A DNA stretch of 45,701 nucleotides from JBPCQA01 sp050998615 (GTDB taxonomy: Bacteria > Actinomycetota > Actinomycetes > Propionibacteriales > Nocardioidaceae), in the NCBI GenBank assembly GCA_050998615.1, contig JBPCQA010000054.1:1-45701 (forward strand), read 5' to 3'. The position numbers and the translations under genes are program-made. Below are positions 25,438-32,690 of the stretch, in pieces. Position 1 is the first letter of the stretch, and every line of letters begins with the position of its first letter. The notes beneath the pieces are model-generated. The model ran no database searches. It was not told the origin of the DNA and saw only the letters and a list, made by a program, of their open reading frames with translations.

Positions 25438-26553
25438 CTATCGGCGGCTCATATAGGCATCAAAGGCCTTATAGATAAGGCGGTTCAGCGGCAGATCCCA
25501 CTCACCAACGTACTCCACTGCCTCGCCTCCGGTGCCGACCTTGAACTGCAACAGGCCGAGATGCGGATCCTCCGGGTCGAGCGTGTCGGTGATGCCACGC
25601 AGGTCATAGGTGTCGGCGCCGATCGCGATCGCGTCGCGAATCATCTGCCACTGGACGGCATTCGATCCGCGTATGTCGCGCTTCGCGGTAGCCGACGCCC
25701 CATAGGAGTACCAGACGTGGTCTCCCACCCGCACCCAGATCGTGGCGGCCACCAGGTCGCCCGCATGGTGGGCCGAGTAGAGCCGGATTCGGTCGTGGCT
25801 CTCGCCTTGCATGGCGGTGAACATCCGCTGGAAGTAGCTCAACGGTCTCGGTGTGAAGTGGTCGCGGCGCGCCGTCTCGGCGTACAGCTGGTGAAAGGAG
25901 GCGAGGTCGCCGATCGATCCCCGTGAGACTACGACTCCGGCCTTGGCTGCCTTCTTGATGTTGCGTCGCCAAAGCTGATTCATGCCGCTCAGCACGTCGC
26001 TTTCGACGCGTCCCTTGAGCGGGATCGCAAAGACAAACCGTGGCTGACCGGTCGCAAAGCCCGCATCGCTGACCTGCGGGCGCCACCCCAGCGCGCGCAA
26101 AACCGTCTGCACTCGCTGCCCGACATCGGAGCGCGAATCCGGCGGCACGTCACCGAGCCTCCGAAGAGCAGGCTCGGTGATCGCCTGCTTCACCGTATCG
26201 GCCTCCCACGTCCGCACCCGCAACGGCGGCCCCATCCGGACACCGAACGCGCCGTGGCCGTGCACATGCTTTGCCATCACGTCCAGCAGCTCAGGGAGCT
26301 GCTCGCTTCGCCAGTCGAGCACCGGACCCTCGGGCAGATACGCCAAGCACCGTCTCACCCTCGGTAGTTGGCGGTAGAGCACCAACCCGGCACCCACCAG
26401 CTCATCACCGCGAAACCACCCGAGCGATTCGTGCCGCCACTCGTTCTTGACGTCGCCCCAGGCTGGTGTCTGCAGGAAGCTCACACTGGCCTGCGAGCTC
26501 ACGAACGCGAGGTGAACGGCTGCGGAAATCGTGCGTACGGCGATCTGGCTCAC
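25438..26553 (-). CDS. femX: FemAB-type peptidoglycan branch aminoacyltransferase (FemX-like)
   Basis: This 371-residue protein has two GNAT-like halves typical of Fem ligases: SVSFLQTPAWGDVKNEW, RQLPRVRRCLAYLPEGPVLDW, then MNQLWRRNIKKAAKAGV and WYSYGASATAKRDIRGSNAVQW. Fem proteins add the first amino acid of the cross-bridge to lipid II from aminoacyl-tRNA. Gene order matches lipid II:glycine transferase FemX of Streptomyces; the amino acid used here cannot be read from sequence. GTG at 26553 is preferred over TTG at 26562 because TAGCGT eight bases upstream would give a leaderless mRNA. Confidence 0.85.
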   Translation of the reverse strand: MSQIAVRTISAAVHLAFVSSQASVSFLQTPAWGDVKNEWRHESLGWFRGDELVGAGLVLYRQLPRVRRCLAYLPEGPVLDWRSEQLPELLDVMAKHVHGHGAFGVRMGPPLRVRTWEADTVKQAITEPALRRLGDVPPDSRSDVGQRVQTVLRALGWRPQVSDAGFATGQPRFVFAIPLKGRVESDVLSGMNQLWRRNIKKAAKAGVVVSRGSIGDLASFHQLYAETARRDHFTPRPLSYFQRMFTAMQGESHDRIRLYSAHHAGDLVAATIWVRVGDHVWYSYGASATAKRDIRGSNAVQWQMIRDAIAIGADTYDLRGITDTLDPEDPHLGLLQFKVGTGGEAVEYVGEWDLPLNRLIYKAFDAYMSRR

Positions 26554-26698
26554 GCGGGGCAACGCTACCGGACAGCCCCGTCAAACCTGGCCTTTCAGGC
26601 CAGACACCCCCGCTATGACTGAAGGTGCTGGCTTGACGTGCGGTATGTCGTTCAGCCGCAACGGAAAATTCAGTCGGACTCTCCAGAGCCGGCGGTCC

Positions 26699-27499
26699 TT
26701 AGCCGAGGTGGCGACGCAGCCAGGCAATGTCGGCGGCCTGACCTTCGGCGCCGCCGGGCGTCTCGCAGACCACCGGGGCGGCCGCCTCGCGGACCACGGC
26801 AACCAGGTCTGCAGAAGCGATGGCCCCGTCGCCGAAGTTGGCGTGGCGATCAGCGCCTGAGTCGAACGCGTCGCGCGAATCGTTGGCATGCACCAGGTCA
26901 ATGCGACCGGTGATCGCCCGGGCGCGCTCGACGACCGTGGCCAGCTCTTCACCGCCTGCGTGGGCGTGACAGGTGTCGAGGCAGAAGCCGACGGCGTCCC
27001 CACCGCTGGCGGCCCCGATCGCCTCCCACATCAACGCGATCCGGTCGAACTTGCGGGCCATCGCATTGTCACCGCCGGCAGTGTTTTCGATCAGCACCGG
27101 AACAGTCATGTCGAGCTGGTCTATGCACTTGCGCCAGTTGTCGAAGCCGACCGAATCGTCGGCCGCCTGCCCGACGTGACCCCCATGCACGATCACCGCC
27201 TTGGCGCCGATCTCCGCGGCCGCATTCATGGTCTGTTGGAGCAGCTTGCGTGACGGGATGCGGATCCGGTTGTTCGTGGTGGCGACATTGAGGACGTACG
27301 GCGCGTGCACATACAGGTCGATGCCCGCGCTCCTGGCGTCGGCGCGCAGTGCATCGGGCCCGGCGCCATACGCAAACGTGGGACCCTTCCATCCCTGGGG
27401 GTCACCGAGGAAGAACTGCGCCAGCGTGCAGTTGCGCGCCCTCGCCTCGGCAATCGGGTCGGCCTGGTCGACGTGCGCACCGATGTTCGAGATGGCCAT
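26699..27499 (-). CDS. nfo: Endonuclease IV (AP endonuclease)
   Basis: This 266-residue AP-endonuclease family 2 protein cuts DNA at abasic sites in base-excision repair. Metal ligands are visible in VIVHGGHVG, LIENTAGG, GFCLDTCHAHAGG and LVHANDSRDAFDSGADRHANFGDG, in family order along a TIM barrel. ATG at 27499 is preceded by TAAAGT six bases upstream, suggesting leaderless transcription. It is followed by a 136-base gap before femX on the same strand. Confidence 0.92.
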   Translation of the reverse strand: MAISNIGAHVDQADPIAEARARNCTLAQFFLGDPQGWKGPTFAYGAGPDALRADARSAGIDLYVHAPYVLNVATTNNRIRIPSRKLLQQTMNAAAEIGAKAVIVHGGHVGQAADDSVGFDNWRKCIDQLDMTVPVLIENTAGGDNAMARKFDRIALMWEAIGAASGGDAVGFCLDTCHAHAGGEELATVVERARAITGRIDLVHANDSRDAFDSGADRHANFGDGAIASADLVAVVREAAAPVVCETPGGAEGQAADIAWLRRHLG

Positions 27500-27616
27500 G
27501 GGACAACTTTAGTGTCGGATGCCGACCCTTCCGTGGCTGCAGTCGGTGATCTTCGTGGAGATCGCCGCGATCGTGGGTGACCTGCCTCGCGGACCGGGTT
27601 GTTTCGCGTATTGGCC

Positions 27617-27625
27617 TGTGGACAA
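27617..27625 (-). promoter_or_regulatory. DnaA box
   Basis: TGTGGACAA is the complement of TTGTCCACA, the preferred DnaA box of high-GC actinobacteria. It is a single box, between nfo and the rpsF operon. Confidence 0.5.
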
Positions 27626-27765
27626 CGGTTTCGTCGTACGCCGATGCGCTGATAATCTAAACCGAGTGACCCGGCCAGACGCCGGGCTACCACACGTCAG
27701 CCCGGCGTTGCTCGGCCGTTGGCGGGTCCTGCATCAGTGGTCCGAGCAAGACGTGCGGTCCTCCT

Positions 27766-27784
27766 GTCACGGAACGACCGTGAC
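27766..27784 (+). promoter_or_regulatory. Hairpin in rpsF leader
   Basis: GTCACGG-AACGA-CCGTGAC is a perfect 7-base stem with a 5-base loop ending 12 bases before the ribosome-binding site. GCG (27755-27757) and CGC (27785-27787) could extend it across a bulge. S6 operons in many bacteria carry a leader bound by the S6:S18 complex, but I cannot confirm that motif. Confidence 0.45.
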
Positions 27785-27814
27785 CGCAAAGTCCACAGGA
27801 GGTGGATGTCAGGC

Positions 27815-28105
27815 ATGCGTAACTATGAGCTCATGGTCATCCTCGATCCCGATCTCGAGGAGCGCACGGTCGAACCGTCGCTCGACCAATATCTCAACCT
27901 CGTGCGCAATGACGGCGGCAGCGTCGAGTCCGTCGACGTCTGGGGCCGCCGGCGGCTCGCGTACGAGATCAACAAGAAGGCAGAGGGGATCTACGCCGTC
28001 GTCACCTTGTCGGCGGAGCCCGCTACCGTCAAAGAGCTTGACCGGCAGCTTGGTCTCAACGAGTCGGTCATGCGCACCAAGGTCCTGCGACCTGAAGTTC
28101 ACTGA
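27815..28105 (+). CDS. rpsF: 30S ribosomal protein S6
   Basis: This 96-residue protein has the S6 pattern MRNYELMVILDPDLEER, then VDVWGRRRLAYEINKKAEGIYAVV and the end NESVMRTKVLRPE. It binds S18 in the small-subunit platform. ATG at 27815 gives the standard N terminus; ATG at 27806 would add MSG but sits only two bases from AGGAGGT. First gene of the rpsF-ssb-rpsR-rplI block. Confidence 0.95.
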   Translation: MRNYELMVILDPDLEERTVEPSLDQYLNLVRNDGGSVESVDVWGRRRLAYEINKKAEGIYAVVTLSAEPATVKELDRQLGLNESVMRTKVLRPEVH

Positions 28106-28178
28106 TCGCCGATCAGTGCAACGCCAGACCGATTCCCCCGGTCGTTTCCTCGAACCGACCTGATTTGGGAGGCTGCCA

Positions 28179-28700
28179 ATGGCAGGCGAAACCACGATCA
28201 CCCTCATCGGCAACCTCGTCGATGACCCCGACCTGCGATTCACCCCTTCGGGGGCTGCGGTCGCCAACTTCCGTGTCGCGTCGACACCCCGCACGTTCGA
28301 CAAGCAGGCGAACGAGTGGAAGGACGGCGAGACGTTGTTCATGTCTTGCTCGGTGTGGCGACAGGCCGCCGAGAACGCCGCTGAGTCGTTACAACGCGGC
28401 ATGCGCGTGATCGTGCAGGGCCGCCTGAAGGCGCGTAGCTACGAGACGCGGGAAGGTGAGAAGCGCACCGTGTTCGAGATCGACGTAGACGAGGTCGGCC
28501 CAAGCCTGCGCACTGCTACCGCCAAGGTCACCCGGGCGAGCAGGTCTGGGGGGTCCTCCGACGGCGGCGGCTACAGCGGTGCACAGCAAAGTGGCAACGA
28601 CCCGTGGGCGTCACCGGCTCCCGCTGGTGGTGGTGACCAGCAAGGCGGCAACGATCCGTGGGCGTCGCCCGCCGGTGGCTCGGCCGACCCGCCATTTTGA
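28179..28700 (+). CDS. ssb: Single-stranded DNA-binding protein
   Basis: This 173-residue protein has an OB fold (about 1-115: ETTITLIGNLVDDPDLRFTPSG, ANFRVASTPRTFDK, LFMSCSVWRQAAENAAESL). A Gly/Ser/Asn-rich flexible tail contains two near-identical GGNDPWASPA stretches and ends ADPPF, a shortened form of the usual acidic DDDIPF tip that recruits replication and repair partners. GGGAGG lies seven bases before the ATG. The gap to rpsF is 73 bases. Confidence 0.95.
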   Translation: MAGETTITLIGNLVDDPDLRFTPSGAAVANFRVASTPRTFDKQANEWKDGETLFMSCSVWRQAAENAAESLQRGMRVIVQGRLKARSYETREGEKRTVFEIDVDEVGPSLRTATAKVTRASRSGGSSDGGGYSGAQQSGNDPWASPAPAGGGDQQGGNDPWASPAGGSADPPF

Positions 28701-28826
28701 CGTGATTCACGGCGATTTCGGGGACCGCGGCGATCACGCAGCGGCATTCTGTGGGGCGTCGTGCCACCATCGTTTGATTGACGACCATTCCGGCGCTGCG
28801 CCGGGCTCATGAAAGGGAGCACCACA

Positions 28827-29063
28827 ATGGCCAAGCAAGTTCTGCGCAAACCGAAGAAGAAGGTTTGTGCTTTCTGCAAGGACAAGGTCACGTACGTCGA
28901 CTACAAGGACACCGCGCTGCTTCGCAAGTTCATCTCCGACCGCGGCAAGATCCGGGCTCGTCGGGTGAGCGGCAACTGCACGCAGCATCAGCGTGATGTC
29001 GCCATGGCGGTCAAGAATGCCCGCGAGATGGCGCTGCTGCCCTACACGTCCACCGCTCGCTGA
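28827..29063 (+). CDS. rpsR: 30S ribosomal protein S18 (zinc-binding form)
   Basis: This 78-residue S18 contains KVCAFCKDK and GNCTQHQR, which supply the zinc ligands of the C+ type, unlike the zinc-free paralogue some actinobacteria make under zinc limitation. The core is DYKDTALLRKFISDRGKIRARR. GGGAG stands eight bases before ATG at 28827, preferred over the in-frame ATG at 28809. The 126-base gap from ssb may hold its own promoter, but none is convincing. Confidence 0.94.
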   Translation: MAKQVLRKPKKKVCAFCKDKVTYVDYKDTALLRKFISDRGKIRARRVSGNCTQHQRDVAMAVKNAREMALLPYTSTAR

Positions 29064-29077
29064 GAGGAGACGATCAC

Positions 29078-29524
29078 ATGAAACTGATCTTGACTCAGGA
29101 AGTCTCCAACCTCGGTGCGCCCGGTGACGTGGTCGAGGTCAAGGACGGCTACGGTCGCAATTTTCTCCTCCCTCGAGGGCTCGGCATCCGATGGACCCGA
29201 GGAGCCGAAAAACAAATCGACTCGATCAAAAACGCTCGTTCGGTTCGCGAGGTCCGAGACCTCGGCCACGCCGACGAGATCAAGTCCCAGCTTGAGGAGA
29301 TCACTGCCACCGTGTCGGCCCAGGCCGGCTCCAGCGGGCGACTCTTCGGCGCGGTGACGGTCTCTGACATTGTCGACGCGGTAGCTCGTGCGGGCGGCCC
29401 CGACATCGACAAGCGTCGTATCGAGGTGAGCAAGCCGATCAAGACGGTCGGCGCACACCAGGTGCGCGTCAAGGTGCACAACGACCTCTCGGCGACGCTC
29501 AACATCGACGTGGTCGCCTCCTAA
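29078..29524 (+). CDS. rplI: 50S ribosomal protein L9
   Basis: This 148-residue protein has the L9 N-domain signature MKLILTQEVSNLGAPGDVVEVKDGYGRNFLLPRG-like start, a long connecting helix (about 40-75) and a C-terminal rRNA-binding domain (GRLFGAVTVSDIVDAV). GAGAGGAGA precedes the ATG. The gene lies 14 bases after rpsR and closes the ribosomal block. Confidence 0.95.
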   Translation: MKLILTQEVSNLGAPGDVVEVKDGYGRNFLLPRGLGIRWTRGAEKQIDSIKNARSVREVRDLGHADEIKSQLEEITATVSAQAGSSGRLFGAVTVSDIVDAVARAGGPDIDKRRIEVSKPIKTVGAHQVRVKVHNDLSATLNIDVVAS

Positions 29525-29552
29525 CACCTAACCCCCAGACCTTGGCCGCAGC

Positions 29553-29598
29553 GGTGGTTGAGGAGCGAGCAGCGACACCGGGTGGTGGGAGCGAAACC
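29553..29598. repeat. Dispersed intergenic palindromic repeat, copy 2
   Basis: GGTGGTTGAGGAGCGAGC at one end and GGGAGCGAAACC at the other match, in opposite orientation, the copy near 16311. It lies just downstream of rplI. Confidence 0.55.
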
Positions 29599-29617
29599 AA
29601 AACCTCCTAACTTTCTT

Positions 29618-29749
29618 CTCTCCACAGCTCGGGACGGACGTTCCGGCAGTTCACGGCGACCGTGGCCAGCACTCCGGTGATATTTATCCACAGGTGTGTA
29701 CCCAGCCTGTGCACAGCACCGCTACCAGGGCTTCCACAAGCGATCCACA
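29618..29749 (+). promoter_or_regulatory. Cluster of DnaA-box-like sequences upstream of dnaB
   Basis: Four TCCACA cores lie in one orientation within 132 bases: CTCTCCACA (29618-29626), TTATCCACA (29684-29692, the exact E. coli consensus), GCTTCCACA (29730-29738) and CGATCCACA (29741-29749). The palindrome CTGTGCACAG (29707-29716) is a near match. Two fit the actinobacterial consensus YYVTCCACA and two have one or two mismatches. It could let DnaA control dnaB. Confidence 0.5.
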
Positions 29750-29889
29750 GTGCCTGTTGACGATGGGCTAGGCAGCTGATCGGCGAGCCAGTAGCGTCTG
29801 CGGGTCAAGACATCGTGGCCGCAGTTGTGTCGGCGGCGGCACCTAGCATCGCTTGGGAAATGTCAGCTCGGGATGGGTGAGGAGGTCAG

Positions 29890-32382
29890 TTGAGCATCAC
29901 CGAGTTTCCCGGGTCACGCTCGATGTCCGACGACTTTTCTCGCGCCGTCCCGTCGGGGCGCACCCCACCGCAAGACGAGCAGGCCGAGCAGTCTGTGCTC
30001 GGCGCGATGCTGTTGAGCAAGGACGCCATCGCCGACGTGGTCGAGGTGATCCGCGGCGCCGACTTCTACCGCCCCGCTCACGAGCTGATCTTCGACGCCA
30101 TCCTCGATCTTTACGGCCGTGGCGAGCCTGCCGACGCGATCACCGTCTCCGCCGAGCTGACCCGAGCCGGTAACGTGGCGCGGGTCGGCGGAGCGCCGTA
30201 CCTCCACACCCTCGTGGCGGGAGTCCCGATCGCGGCGAACGCCGGCTACTACGCCGGGATCGTGCGGGAGAAGGCGATCTTGCGGCGGCTCGTCGATGCG
30301 GGCACGAAGATCGTGCAGATCGGGTACGCCGCGGAGGGGCAGGTCGACGACGTCGTTGACCAGGCGCAGGCAGAGGTCTACAACGTCACCGACCGGCGTA
30401 CGTCGGAGGACTATGCGCCGCTGTCGGACCTCATGGAGCTCACCATCGACGAGCTCGAGGCAATCAACAACCGAGACGGCGCGATGGCCGGCGTGCCGAC
30501 CGGGTTCGCCGAGCTCGACGAGCTCACCAACGGCTTGCACGCTGGCCAGATGGTGATCGTGGCCGCGCGCCCGGCCATCGGCAAGGCGCTGGCGCTTGAC
30601 ACGCCCCTGGCCACTCCTGAGGGGTGGCTCACCATGGGGGAGGTCAGGGTCGGCGTCGAGCTGCTCGGCGCGGATGGCCGGCCGACCAAGGTCGTGGCTG
30701 TGACGGAGGTGATGAACGGACGACCGTGCTACCGGGTCGAGTTCTGCGACGGCACGTCGATCATCGCCGACGCGAAACATCAGTGGCTCACCGAGACGAG
30801 AGCCTCGCGGAAGTCGGAATGGGCTGCGCGCGAGCAGTACAACCGGATGCGGAATCGAAACATCTTTCGGTTTCCAATGACGACTGAAGGCATCGCGCAG
30901 TCAGTCTCATGCGATGCGTCCGGGAGAAGAAATCACGCGGTGCGAAATGCCGGGCCGTTGCAGCTTCCCGAGCGTTGCTTGCTAGTCCCCCCATACACGC
31001 TCGGCGCGTGGCTGGGCAACGGTCACGCGGCTTGCGGGCGGCTAACGTGCGCGGATCCAGAGATTGTGATGCACGTTCAAGCCGACGGGCTTCGGGTCAA
31101 GCAGTTGACCGACACGTTGTATTCGATTGGGTTGTATCCCGCCAGGTGTCCCGACCGCGACGCTTCCTATTCCGGTGGGCACCGCTGCGCTAGGTGTCAT
31201 GCACACCATGGCACGTTCCAGGGTCGCTTGCGTGCCGTCGGGGTGCTCGGCGACAAACACATCCCGGCTGAATACCTCCGCTCGTCGGAAGGCCAACGGC
31301 GAGCGCTGTTGTCGGGGCTTCTCGACACCGATGGCACGGTGGCGCGACAAGGTGGATGCGTCCAACTCGCGCTGACGAATCGTCGGTTGGCCGACGGCGC
31401 ACATGAGCTGATCACTTCGCTGGGTTACCGCTGCCACGTCACCACGAAGCCCGTGTCTGGCCGCAGCGACGCGGCATCAACGGCTTTCATCCTCAGGTTC
31501 AGCGCTTGTGACGACGTGTTTCGGCTGCCTCGCAAGCAAATGCTCCACAAGGAGCTTCGGCCGGCTTCGTTGGTTCGGATCGGTAGACGCTACATCACTG
31601 CGGTCACGCCGGTAGAGAGCGTGCCGGTCCGCTGCGTTCAGGTGGATAACGACGATCATCTCTATCTCGCCGGTCGAGCCATGATCCCCACCCACAACTC
31701 AACGCTGGGCCTTGACATTGCGCGGTCGGCGTCGATCCGCAACGGGCTCACCAGCTGCATATTCTCGCTGGAGATGAGCCGCACCGAAATCACCATGCGG
31801 TTGCTGTCGGCAGAGGCGCGCATCCCGCTCAATCACATGCGCAACGGCAAGATGAGCGACGACGACTGGAACAAGCTGGTGCGCAAGATGGGCGAGGTGT
31901 CGGAGGCGCCGCTGTTCATCGACGACTCACCCAACCTGACAATGATGGAGATCCGTGCCAAGGCTCGCCGGCTCAAGCAGCGGCACGACCTACGGCTGAT
32001 CGTGATCGACTACCTTCAGCTGATGACGTCGGGCAAGAAGGTCGAGTCGCGGCAGCTGGAGGTCTCGGAGTTTTCCCGGCAGATCAAGCTGCTGGCCAAG
32101 GAGCTGGAGGTCCCGGTGGTGGCGATCTCCCAACTCAACCGCGGCTCGGAGCAACGAACGTCCAAGCGCCCCCTGCTGTCTGACCTGCGCGAGTCTGGCA
32201 GCCTTGAGCAAGACAGTGACATGGTCATCTTGTTGCACCGTGAGGACGTCTACGAGCGAGAGTCGACGCGTCCAGGTGAGGCCGACCTGATCGTCGCCAA
32301 GCACCGCAACGGTCCGATCGCCGACCTGGTGCTCGCGTTCCAGGGCCACTACTCCCGCTTCGTCGACATGGCCCAGGGTTAG
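29890..32382 (+). CDS. dnaB: Replicative DNA helicase DnaB with intein in Walker A
   Basis: This 830-residue precursor yields a 459-residue helicase after splicing. The N-terminal domain is about 20-130 (QDEQAEQSVLGAMLLSKDAI). The RecA-like ATPase starts at about 195 (GVPTGFAELDELTNGLHAGQMVIVAARPAIGK), is interrupted after Lys232, and resumes at Ser604 (STLGLDIARSASI, IFSLEMSRTEITMRLLS, LRLIVIDYLQLM, AISQLNRGSEQR). Without splicing the ATP-binding loop is split and the helicase should be inactive. TTG start at 29890 has a strong GAGGAGGT upstream. The intein is more AT-rich in places than the host gene. Confidence 0.95.
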   Translation: MSITEFPGSRSMSDDFSRAVPSGRTPPQDEQAEQSVLGAMLLSKDAIADVVEVIRGADFYRPAHELIFDAILDLYGRGEPADAITVSAELTRAGNVARVGGAPYLHTLVAGVPIAANAGYYAGIVREKAILRRLVDAGTKIVQIGYAAEGQVDDVVDQAQAEVYNVTDRRTSEDYAPLSDLMELTIDELEAINNRDGAMAGVPTGFAELDELTNGLHAGQMVIVAARPAIGKALALDTPLATPEGWLTMGEVRVGVELLGADGRPTKVVAVTEVMNGRPCYRVEFCDGTSIIADAKHQWLTETRASRKSEWAAREQYNRMRNRNIFRFPMTTEGIAQSVSCDASGRRNHAVRNAGPLQLPERCLLVPPYTLGAWLGNGHAACGRLTCADPEIVMHVQADGLRVKQLTDTLYSIGLYPARCPDRDASYSGGHRCARCHAHHGTFQGRLRAVGVLGDKHIPAEYLRSSEGQRRALLSGLLDTDGTVARQGGCVQLALTNRRLADGAHELITSLGYRCHVTTKPVSGRSDAASTAFILRFSACDDVFRLPRKQMLHKELRPASLVRIGRRYITAVTPVESVPVRCVQVDNDDHLYLAGRAMIPTHNSTLGLDIARSASIRNGLTSCIFSLEMSRTEITMRLLSAEARIPLNHMRNGKMSDDDWNKLVRKMGEVSEAPLFIDDSPNLTMMEIRAKARRLKQRHDLRLIVIDYLQLMTSGKKVESRQLEVSEFSRQIKLLAKELEVPVVAISQLNRGSEQRTSKRPLLSDLRESGSLEQDSDMVILLHREDVYERESTRPGEADLIVAKHRNGPIADLVLAFQGHYSRFVDMAQG
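30586..31698 (+). mobile_element. Class 3 intein with degenerate LAGLIDADG endonuclease
   Basis: This 371-residue intein is inserted between Lys232 and Ser604 of the DnaB precursor. It begins with Ala (ALALDTPLATPEGW), so it lacks the usual N-terminal Cys/Ser. It carries the Trp-Cys-Thr set of class 3 inteins: W299 two residues after H297 in block B, C582 in VRCVQV (block F), and T601 before H602-N603 at the end. C582 would be the first nucleophile. LAGLIDADG motif 1 reads LGAWLGNG, with N377 in place of the catalytic Asp; motif 2 LSGLLDTDG keeps D481. A Cys/His-rich insert (CPDRD, CARCHAHH) lies between them. Confidence 0.92.
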
Positions 32383-32690
32383 TCGTTTTGGCTTAAACCC
32401 ACGGCAGGCGCTCCAGCGACCGCAATCAACAGTGACACCGCGTGCACAATGAGCGCATGCTGCTTACCCTGACCTCAACTGCCGAGAACGCCACAGACCT
32501 CGGTTACCTGCTGCACAAGCACCGGCACAGCCAGGAAGGGCCGGTGTCCTGCCCGCCCGGACCTCGAGGGCGCCCATGGTCGGCAAGCGGCTCGATCTCG
32601 ACGATCGTTGCGTCCACGACGGTGGCACCGATGAGTTCGGCTTGGGTGTCAAGTCATACCAGTAGCTATTCCAACGAGAGGAGTCGGCCG
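32383..32690 (+). other. Intergenic region with gene debris downstream of dnaB
   Basis: This 308-base gap holds the hen1 remnant described separately (32457-32522). Beyond it the reading frames are short and none matches a family I know. One frame reads MVGKRLDLDDRCVHDGG from about 32576 and ends at 32665, and may be further debris. GAGAGGAG at 32675 is the ribosome-binding site of the VOC gene. Confidence 0.5.
32457..32522 (+). pseudogene. hen1 remnant (RNA 3'-terminal 2'-O-methyltransferase N terminus)
   Basis: ATG at 32457 opens a 22-residue stretch beginning MLLTLTSTAENATDLG and ending ATDLGYLLHKH, which matches the start of bacterial Hen1. Intact proteins continue with PDRVQ-F and about 450 more residues. 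Here the match stops after HKH and the frame runs into unrelated sequence. Bacterial Hen1 works with Pnkp in RNA repair; no pnkp is present in the window. Confidence 0.6.

Larger units (their letters stand above)
27500..27814 (+). other. Intergenic region upstream of rpsF
   Basis: This 315-base gap between divergent nfo and rpsF holds no convincing gene. It contains the nfo -10, a perfect Streptomyces-type DnaA box (27617-27625), a possible rpsF -10 GATAAT at 27651-27656 with a weak -35, a 7-base perfect inverted repeat (27766-27784) and the strong ribosome-binding site AGGAGGT (27797-27803). Confidence 0.6.
29525..29889 (+). other. Intergenic region upstream of dnaB
   Basis: This 365-base gap holds no gene I can support. 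It contains dispersed repeat copy 2 (29553-29598), a cluster of DnaA-box-like sequences (29618-29749), a TTGACG at 29757 without a good -10, a possible -10 TAGCAT at 29844 and the dnaB ribosome-binding site GAGGAGGT (29879-29886). Confidence 0.6.

Noticed and set aside
24426..25478. Plus-strand 350-codon frame
   Set aside because: Antisense to the racemase-like gene, which shows the PLP motif; the codon pattern fits the minus strand.
29618..29749. Chromosomal origin of replication at the DnaA-box cluster
   Set aside because: There is no dnaA-dnaN context, and oriC is expected beyond rpmH at the left. Several boxes are mismatched. Kept as a DnaA-binding cluster only.
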